This document shows positions 56,580 to 64,000 of a DNA stretch of 64,000 nt, piece by piece. This DNA comes from Exophiala sp. HKRS030 (lineage: Eukaryota > Ascomycota > Eurotiomycetes > Chaetothyriales > Herpotrichiellaceae). The stretch is from NCBI GenBank assembly GCA_023897205.1, contig JAHWDD010000002.1, positions 6,448,001-6,512,000 of the forward strand, in the 5' to 3' direction. Position 1 is the first letter of the stretch. Each line of letters begins with the position of its first letter. The position numbers and the translations under genes were made by a program. The notes beneath the pieces are model-generated. The model made no database searches, had not been told where the DNA came from, and saw only the letters and a list, made by a program, of their open reading frames with translations.

Positions 56580-57193
56580 CCTGGGCAATCTTCAGCTTCT
56601 TCGGAGTGATGTTTGGGCAGTCGCGTGTGACGAGAGAGAGCCTGTGTCAATCGAACTGTAGCGTCCTTGATGGGACACTAGAGAAGGAGGGATGGGTAGC
56701 GTTGGTGGAGGAGTGTGACGAGTGTGTACCCTGCCGCGATGGGAAGGGGAAAATCAATGCGCGGTTGAAGTCGCGAATGTCGGATGTTCCGAGCTAAACC
56801 TCTTCCGTCGAAAGGCTTGGCAGACACATGTACAATGTGCTACATTCCAGCAAGGCTGTACAACTTAAATGGTGCCATCACTCTTCAACCCCACGATCAT
56901 ATGTGAAGTTGAATATCGGCTTTGCTGCCTCTTATTGTGATGACTCATTTCCACTATCTGCTGTCCATATTCATGCCCTCTGCGTTGACACGTCTCTTTT
57001 CAAGCTCTTGTAGATGAGCACCAGCTAACTGCATTGCCGAAAAGACCCATTTCTAAGAGCCGAAATCATCGTCCAGAAGACACTTTGTTCTGGGCTGATT
57101 ATTCGGCTTGTACAACCCTACAGCCGTATTCTGGCCGGTGAAGTTTTCTTGCACTACCAAATCGAAGAGGCTAGCAGCCACTTTCAATAAGAC
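56580..57193. promoter_or_regulatory. Divergent promoter region (SNF12 / histidine phosphatase)
   Basis: 614 bases between two divergent start codons, no gene supported, no defined regulatory site. Confidence 0.55.
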
Positions 57194-58585
57194 ATGGGTA
57201 AACCACGCCTGATCATCATTATACGACATGCTCAGTCAGAGGGAAATAAGGACAAGACAATTCATCAATCAACACCCGATCACAGAGTCGGTCTAACTCC
57301 TGAAGGCCATCAACAAGCTCTAGAAGCTGGTGAGAAGCTCCGTGCTCTACTTCGCAATGATGATACTCTACACTTCTTCATATCACCCTACCGTCGAACT
57401 CGGGAGACCACAGAAGGTATTCTCAATGGCTTGACGTCCAACGATCCAGTACCTTCGCCATTTCCACGCTCTTCGATCAAAGTCTATGAAGAACCTCGCT
57501 TAAGAGAGCAGGACTTCGGAAATTTTCAACCCGGCACAGAGGAAACAGAGAGGCTCTGGCGAGAACGTGCTGAATATGGTCACTTTTTCTATCGTATCCC
57601 AAATGGCGAAAGCGGAGCTGATGTCTACGATCGTGTGTCTTCATTCAATGGTTCTTTGTGGAGACGCTTCTCGGAGAACGATATGGCAAGTGTTGCAATA
57701 TTGGTCACACACGGACTCTGCAGTCGGGTCTTTCTCATGGCTTGGTATCATTACAGTGTGGAATTCTTTGAGGACTTACGAAACATCAATCACTGTGAAT
57801 TTCTTGTCATGAAGCACGGTCCAAATGGGAGATACGTGCTACAAAACCAGTTGCGACGGTGGTCTGACCTTAAGAGGGAACGGGCTGCGAGGAAACAAAG
57901 TATCTCAACAGCAATTTCTCCTCCAGTGGATCACATCCCAGTCAGACGATGGGCGTCACATCGAACGGCCAACGACGCATCTGGCAGTAGCTTTTCACCC
58001 CGACCACACCGGAAGAATACTGCCGATCTATTCAAAGACGAATCGGAGCTGACAGATGAGCCAACAGATAATGATCCATCTGATGCGAGAACAAAAGACA
58101 CACCAAGGAATAGCAGTAGGGATCGCAGAGTTCCCCGGGTTGGTTCAACCAGTAGCTTGCGAACATCGGTGAGTGCACTATCTCTAGAGGGAGCCAAGAA
58201 ATCCACTAGCGGTAGCGTCTTTAAATCCTCATATCTGGGAAGAGACGGTGGAGGTTCGCGATCCGGTGCTGCGTCGCCATTTGGATCTGACGGTGAAGAA
58301 AGTCCAGAAGATACTCCAGAGACGGAAGTCACGCCTCAGCCAGAAGCTGCTGTTGAAGTGCCACACGCCGGCAAGCCTAAGTTTCCAAGATCTCTAGCTA
58401 AGGCTCTCCGTGGCGAGTTTGATGATCCTCATCGAGTGCTTGCCGATGCTCTTGGAGATCAAAGTGATGCTGAGGTCGACGAGGCTGACTTGGAGCTTGG
58501 CACTAAACAGCGTGAGGAAGAAGAAATGGAGCAGATCATTGAGGATGAAAGACGCGAGAGACGGCAAAGCTCAGTGATCTATTGA
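57194..58585 (+). CDS. Histidine phosphatase (phosphoglycerate mutase superfamily, Det1-like)
   Basis: 463 aa, intronless. Catalytic core at residues 1-240: IIIIRHAQSEGN (RHA in place of the common RHG, with the phosphohistidine His), SPYRRTRETTEGIL, EEPRLREQDFGNFQ (acidic catalytic region) and VTHGLCSRVFLMAW (second His). Yeast Det1 and related fungal phosphatases share this arrangement; the substrate is not certain. The C-terminal half is disordered, with Ser-rich, acidic and basic stretches (TPETEVTPQPEA, EEEEMEQIIEDERRERR) and is probably regulatory. Start ATG at 57194. Confidence 0.9.
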   Translation: MGKPRLIIIIRHAQSEGNKDKTIHQSTPDHRVGLTPEGHQQALEAGEKLRALLRNDDTLHFFISPYRRTRETTEGILNGLTSNDPVPSPFPRSSIKVYEEPRLREQDFGNFQPGTEETERLWRERAEYGHFFYRIPNGESGADVYDRVSSFNGSLWRRFSENDMASVAILVTHGLCSRVFLMAWYHYSVEFFEDLRNINHCEFLVMKHGPNGRYVLQNQLRRWSDLKRERAARKQSISTAISPPVDHIPVRRWASHRTANDASGSSFSPRPHRKNTADLFKDESELTDEPTDNDPSDARTKDTPRNSSRDRRVPRVGSTSSLRTSVSALSLEGAKKSTSGSVFKSSYLGRDGGGSRSGAASPFGSDGEESPEDTPETEVTPQPEAAVEVPHAGKPKFPRSLAKALRGEFDDPHRVLADALGDQSDAEVDEADLELGTKQREEEEMEQIIEDERRERRQSSVIY

Positions 58586-59748
58586 GTATGGTATAAATGA
58601 TATTAAGAATCGAATAAGCGTTTTAGAAATGAGACATGGTTAGAATGAGAAAAACGAACGTCTTTTGTGCTAGATTTGGCAAGGCTGGGAGCGAGCCTTG
58701 TCAAGAAATGATATCAAGTCACTCGACATTGGCACGCATTCCACACTTTGATTGTACAGTTGTTGCCGAGACATCAGCCTTCGGTTTAGGCAATCCTGCC
58801 GTTTCGGGTAGACTCAGGGCTGGGGGCGCCGTCGCTTTTGACGTCTACGGAGTATAAGAACGCTTGTCCGCTTCCCAACTCTCTTCCCGTCAACCTGTTT
58901 TCCTTCTCGTCGCGTCGCCCGGGTGCACTCGTCGTGTGTCACGCTCTACCGCCTGCTTCCTTTGCGTCCTTAGACGCACCACCTTTCGGCCCCTCAATCC
59001 TCCAACTCCTACGTGACACATTTGATTCCACAGGCCGCACAACCTACAGGCTCAGCTGATTCGGGCGATCATCTCCAGCTTCACCCAATATCTTGAGGCG
59101 ATCCGCAACGGTGCGTCACCTTGGCCTGTCTCGCGAGGATGAATTGCACGATGTTCTTCTCTAGCGTTGGTTCCAGACTGGTGAAAGACCTGCGAGACTT
59201 TCGTCAAAACAACCTCAGTCGTCGTAGTTGACACTCGACTCTTGCTGTATCGTCGGTGCTGGGATTTCATATCATGACACTGGTGGAGGACGATAGGGAA
59301 AGACCGCGAGGGGCAGGTACTGCTTTGGTGCGGAGGTATTGTAAGCTGAGCACCGCACTTCCTGTGTCTAATCACAAGATGGTCGCACGAGTTAATCGGC
59401 AGTGTGTCTGTATTGTTGCCTGCGCACCGCCTCAAATTTCCAACGTTGAGTGTGGCCGAGTTTTCGATTTTGGCCCTTCGCGCTCTTGGAAAAGGTTGTC
59501 ACCCGGTAATAGGGGTACCTCAACATGTTGTAAGTGGATTGTCACTTCCTGTCTTATTTGAGCTGGACGCAGATATGAGATTCTCAGAATCGGCGCCCGA
59601 TGACAATAGGACGCAGGGGGATTGCAAGGTCGGTTTCACCAGACACAATCTCGCCCGGACGAATGTGGGTGTTGATTCTCCTTCGCAGATGATGATCCCA
59701 ATATTGAATGAACATCAAGCAGACCAAATGGTTCCTCAACTTTTCCTT
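58586..59748. other. Intergenic region (phosphatase / kinase-like gene)
   Basis: About 1.2 kb between convergent genes, with no supported gene. It contains a TACGGAGTA at 58845-58853 followed by a pyrimidine-rich stretch (58860-59040) that could be a promoter of an unrecognised transcript. Confidence 0.45.
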
Positions 59749-60938
59749 TTAGTCCATATCCAATAGGTAACTCTTCATCTTCTTTAGACCTTCCAGGTCC
59801 CCTTCTGGGTCTCCTTATCCTCCAGTTCAACCCAACCCTCAGTGTACCCACCGCCAAAATCAATAATCCAAATATTTTCGTTCTCATCAATAAGCACATT
59901 GTTTGGTGAAACGTCTCCCCAGATAAAGTGTTTTTCATGTAAGATCTGAATCATGTTCTTGATGTCATTATACCATCGCTTGCGCAAGGTAGTTGTGAGC
60001 GGTTGTTCATTGAGGTCATCAACTCGATCTGCTAAAGTTCCATGATTGGGATAAATAGCAGATAAAATGAGCCCATTAATAATTCCTTTATGGCCATGTT
60101 CGCGATCAAGCACAATTGCTTTCAATTGTGGAAAGCGTAGCAATCCTGGACTGAAATCTTCTTGAGACAGGTTGAATAGCATGTCGATTTCTCTGATATA
60201 AGGAAGCTCACTAACTCCAGACCGAACAGGTTTAAACCAGCAAATTTCATTGTTGAACATTATGAGATTGATATCTGGCCAAGTTTGAGAAGTTTGAGAT
60301 AACTTTATCTCTTCTGGCTTGAGTCTTGGATAATTCAACCAATGTTTTGATTCCCATATATCAGCCCAGGGTGGATCCCTGGTTTCCGTTTCTTGTGTTG
60401 AAGACTGATTAATCGGCACCAGCTTTTCGTCTACTCCGTGTAGACCAAATGATAAGAGCGGAGGATGAAGGACATCTTGCAATGTATTCAGACGAGGGGT
60501 TGTTGATTTTGAAGCGAATGTGGTAAAAGTCTCAAGTGTCAAAAATGGGTCCATGATAAACGTTATCAGAGGATCCTCTTCGTAACAGCACTCATTCGAA
60601 ATCAGAGAGCTCGCCATGTCAGAGTTGTCTTGTTGTTCAGAGGATTCGGTCACATCATCAGGCTCGTCATCCCCGAATGAATGGTTGAGTGCATCAAGAT
60701 ACCGTTGCTGAAAGGATTGTGATTGGGATGTATTCGGACCACGAAAATCCTCTGGTCCGACAGTAATGTTGAACGCTCTTCCGTTGAAGTGAAGCATGAT
60801 GAGGATTTTGTTATTGTCTAGTTTAATCAACTCGTCAATAACGTAATCCTTGTTGGTCTCGTCGAATGGAAGAACATTGGTGTCTGCAGACCTGGTGAGT
60901 GCTTGGTCCTTTGTGAACTTCCAGCGTTTGCTATCCAT
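59749..60938 (-). CDS. Kinase-fold protein, fungal specific, one apparent one-base deletion
   Basis: 396 aa after correction. The C-terminal half resembles the small, atypical kinase-like family common in filamentous fungi: LKAIVLDREHGHKGIINGLI (hinge-like), then IQILHEKHFIWGDVSPNNVLID (catalytic-loop Asp and Asn kept, but WGD in place of HRD) and IWIIDFGGGYTEGW (DFG-like). The N-terminal half has no recognised domain and no glycine loop. Near the end the frame shifts at GGG (plus strand) 59807-59809: EDKET is followed, one frame over, by PEGDLEGLKKMKSYLL, which matches the usual family ending. The CCC on the sense strand needs one more C. Codons are more A/T-ending than those of neighbouring genes. 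Kinase activity is uncertain. Confidence 0.75.
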
Positions 60939-61805
60939 CTCTGCATACAGAATTACCTCAGTCCTTCTTTCTCATTGCTGTCAGAGGGAGGCCTATGCTG
61001 ATGTAAATGGCCACTAAAGTCTTCTCACTCGCTCGTTGATAGTCTTGGTGGAGGAGGATAACCAGGCGACTCGCCTTTTGTTATCTGGCTTGTGCATTTT
61101 GGAACGCTCTTTTGATTATCTGGCACGTACTTCAGATGCGTCGTCACTTACTACATATCGTCACATTTTTTTTTCATCAACCCTTAGCTGAACTTTCCCA
61201 CTGATACGAAATGACGCAATGCGCAAGAATAGTTAAATTGTGGTACGAAGGGCATGGAAGGACTATCTGAGGTCTGGCGGCGACGTGGTGCATCGTGGGT
61301 AGATAGGGGCTCTCATGCTATTTCAAATCAGGCATTCTAGCCGCTATGGTCCCAATTAGGTATAGAAACCGTTACGCGAACCAAACTTCCTAAACTTTAT
61401 GCTCCTAGGACTTGAAGCCCTTCGGTAGGTTCTCTACAGTGCACACTCTTACCGTGTCCAAACTAGTGCAGTTAAAGACGGCTGTCGCTTTCCAAGAGTT
61501 GGACGGATCCCTTTCTGTTTCTGGAAGTGGACTGTTTCCGGTTCTAGTGATAGATGGTTTCGCGGTGCGGCCTAACGTAGGAATCTGCTAGGGGAGCGAT
61601 CTTGGCGTCGAGGGAAGAAAGCCTCCAAAAGCTGTGGCGCTGACCGGCTACCGCCAAATTCGGCGGGATATTTTGTTGCAACCTGCGTTGAACTATAGAA
61701 CAACTTCGTCGTCTGGAGAAGAGTATTCAAGACCCGCAAGTTGCTCCCAAGCCGATGATATGTAATGCTGGTGAATGATCAACTCACCACAGAACTCAGA
61801 CCGGC
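60939..61805. promoter_or_regulatory. Divergent promoter region (kinase-like / COG8)
   Basis: 867 bases between two divergent genes, no gene supported; no defined regulatory site found. Confidence 0.5.
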
Positions 61806-63598
61806 ATGGCGGACGCACTGTTCGAATTATTGCGGCCACATCTCAAGAAGCCCGGGTCGACTCTGTCAGAGGCAGATTCAAAATACCTGGCCCGTTTGGT
61901 ATCTCTTCGTCTCTCGGACCTGACGACTACAGAACCACAGTCGATCGCGCAGTCATCACAGAGCAATCTAGTATCGATCCAAGGACTTTCTTCGCGTTCT
62001 CACCGCACGACAACCACATCATCCGACCACCTGTCCACTTTGAGTACGACTTTACCACAACTGATCTCTTCTGTGGATTCCATACGTGGATCGATACCAA
62101 GTCTCGATCAGGCCGCAGTTAAATTTGCATCATCCTACAGCAAATCCAGGGAGGACAATGTTCTTCTTAATTCTCGCAAGGAAGCGTCGTTACTCGCGCG
62201 CCAAGCCGACAAAGCACAAGACATTCTTGATCTTCCCAGCTTACTTTCCGCTACCATCGCGTCGGCTGGTACAGCTGGAACAGGCGGAACGTCTGCTAGC
62301 GGAGCAAATTACTCTCAGGCTCTGGACTTGTTTGCGCATATCAAGCGGCTGCACACTCTCTATCCAGACTCTCACCTCGTGAAATCTGTCCTTGCTGATG
62401 CCGAGATTGCAATGAAGGACATGACAACAAATCTGATCGGAAGCTTGAGATCACAAAATATTCGCTTGGCTGCCGCAATCAGGACGATAGGTTGGCTCAG
62501 ACGTGTCACCCCTGAGTTGAGCACAGCTACCATCAAGCCAGCTCAATCAAATCCCACCCATCTGTCGTTATCCACACCCACACAACCATTTGGTACAACT
62601 CAAGAAGAAGGACACTTCGGAGCGTTGTTCCTATGTGCACGTCTAGCTACTTTCCTTACCATGACCGAGGCGTTGGCCCCGCTTCGTGAACTTGCCGATC
62701 AAGAGACAACGGCAAGACTATCTCACGAACAAACTTCCAGCACAGCAACGACTGAGCAATCCCAGGTCCGACCACAAGCAAACCGAAAACACTCGAATAC
62801 AGGTTCGAATTACAACCCTACAACAGGTCAGCAAACAGAACGCTACCTCAAGCGGTACATCGAAATCTTTCGTGAACAGTCTTTTGCGACAATAAGCATG
62901 TATCGCAATATCTTCCCAGAAGAGGAGACCGATTCTCTCACTTCTACTACACCCACTTTGGATTCTACAACCAGAAGCAAGAACAGTACATACTCACCCT
63001 CCTCATCGTCATCACTTACATCCCTCTTGAACCTCCCACCTGCACTGTCTTCTTTTCCTCTACATCTCGTCTCACTTTTCACCGAAACTCTACGCACATA
63101 TCTTCCGAACGTCACGGACCCAACAGTCAGGGAATCATTGTTGATGCAAACCCTGTACGCGGCTAACAGTCTGGGACGACTCGGTGCGGATTTCAGCCTT
63201 ATCATCGCGCTTGTCACAACTTCCGCGACGCCGAAATCTGTCGAAACTCAACCCAACTCTACTGCAGATTTGATCACCGAGGAGAACCCCCGGCGGCTGC
63301 AACAGGCACGCCGTCGGGATCCAACGACGACGGACCAAATAATCCTCCTCAACAACCAGAGCTCAAAGCCGCAGACACGGCCGGAGAAGATCCAACAACA
63401 ACATCAGCAGTGGCCGAGACCGAGACCGAAACAGAGACAGGACCGAAATCCGACCTCCAGACAAAGCCATCCATCGACCCGGAATGGATCAGCATTATCA
63501 AGAAACACCGCATTCAAGCAGCGAGACTGGAAGCGATGGCAGCCGGCCAGGACCGTGATGTGCGCAGGCGCGAATCCACGGACGTAGCGGTTCGCTAA
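61806..63598 (+). CDS. COG8: Conserved oligomeric Golgi complex subunit 8 (Cog8/Dor1), one apparent one-base deletion
   Basis: Subunit of the COG tether for retrograde intra-Golgi transport. Corrected length 597 aa. Family text: LSEADSKYLARLVSLRLSDL, then a helical region, QAADKAQDILDLPSLLSA-type helix, YSQALDLFAHIKRLHTLYP, IRLAAAIRTIGWLRRV, RYIEIFREQSFATISMYRNIF and LYAANSLGRLGADFSLIIA. After TEEN the frame breaks at CCCCC (63287-63291); one more C gives PPAAATGTPSG and a Thr/Glu-rich tail ending in EWISIIKKHRIQAARLEAMA, consistent with Cog8 C-termini. The uncorrected frame runs into low-complexity Gln/Arg text. Start ATG at 61806; intronless. Confidence 0.9.
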
Positions 63599-64000
63599 GG
63601 CTCACTGAAGGCGTTCTGTATCATATGGATCATTATCGGTTTGTCATGTCTTGCCGTTTGTTACCATGACGCCGGCAGAGATAGTTGGGGGATATAGATG
63701 TTCTACGAGTACGGAGACACGAGCACAAAGGGCAAGATACTGCCTGTTGGGATGAATAGGGTTAGGCCAGTCGGGGTCTAAGAACCTCTAACATCTTAGA
63801 CATCATGGCATGTTGCTTCATGCATAGCATTTCATGATTCATGCTGTTTGGAAGCTATTTGCCAAAGAAAGAAGGTCAATTCGATGAATGATCAGCAAGC
63901 AAGCGGGAAAATGATGGGTGCACTTTCTCCATTGCTGCGTATGGAATAACTAACGACTATTCCTTCATCAACGCCGAAATGCTTGCTATCGATATATCCA
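63599..64000. other. Region after COG8 to window end
   Basis: 402 bases of COG8 3' flank. No further feature recognised; any next gene lies beyond the window. Confidence 0.5.

Noticed and set aside
1716..63291. Programmed ribosomal frameshifting as the reason for the repeated frame breaks
   Set aside because: The sites lack X-XXY-YYZ slippery heptamers, involve unrelated genes, and are better explained by runs one base too short.

Overview
The window is nuclear DNA of a filamentous ascomycete (Pezizomycotina). The evidence is GT-AG introns of about 47-70 nt with CTAAC-type branch sites, HET-domain genes, a PDR-type ABC transporter, an E-class P450 and fungal forms of housekeeping proteins (Rpt5, Uso1, Cog8, Sch9, Rsc7, Snf12). 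I cannot place it below subphylum. No transposon, tRNA, rRNA or CRISPR was recognised.

Layout. 1-16.7 kb looks accessory: a full-length PDR ABC transporter, a broken HET-domain gene, an SDR oxidoreductase, an F-box protein and a second, intact HET-domain gene. 17-21 kb holds RPT5 (proteasome ATPase) and a Pho85-type cyclin, both on the minus strand. 21.1-29.4 kb is an 8.2-kb gap with no supportable gene; it carries a dense microsatellite field and short palindromes. 29.4-31.0 kb is an RSC7/SWP82 remodeller subunit. 31-34.1 kb is a second large gap with a triple TGAGTCA array and a strong pyrimidine tract, leading into SCH9 (34.1-37.2 kb). 39-43 kb has a fumarylacetoacetate-hydrolase-family enzyme and a seven-exon P450. 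43.9-50.5 kb has cytosolic isoleucyl-tRNA synthetase and USO1 in tandem on the minus strand. 50.9-63.6 kb has an MFS transporter, mitochondrial Obg GTPase, SNF12/RSC6, a Det1-like histidine phosphatase, a kinase-like protein and COG8.

Common threads are growth and nutrient signalling (SCH9, Pho85-type cyclin), chromatin remodelling (RSC7, SNF12/RSC6), Golgi tethering (USO1, COG8) and drug or metabolite handling (ABC, MFS, P450, SDR). The genes do not form an obvious biosynthetic cluster.

The most important observation concerns sequence quality. At least seven genes with good family matches are each split by apparent one-base deletions, always in the same direction and nearly always inside a run of G or C. 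This includes genes expected to be important, such as SCH9, SNF12 and COG8. I read these as consensus errors, not pseudogenes, and give corrected spans. The first HET gene differs because it also has an in-frame TGA, so it is probably a true pseudogene. I did not find a convincing undescribed biological system.
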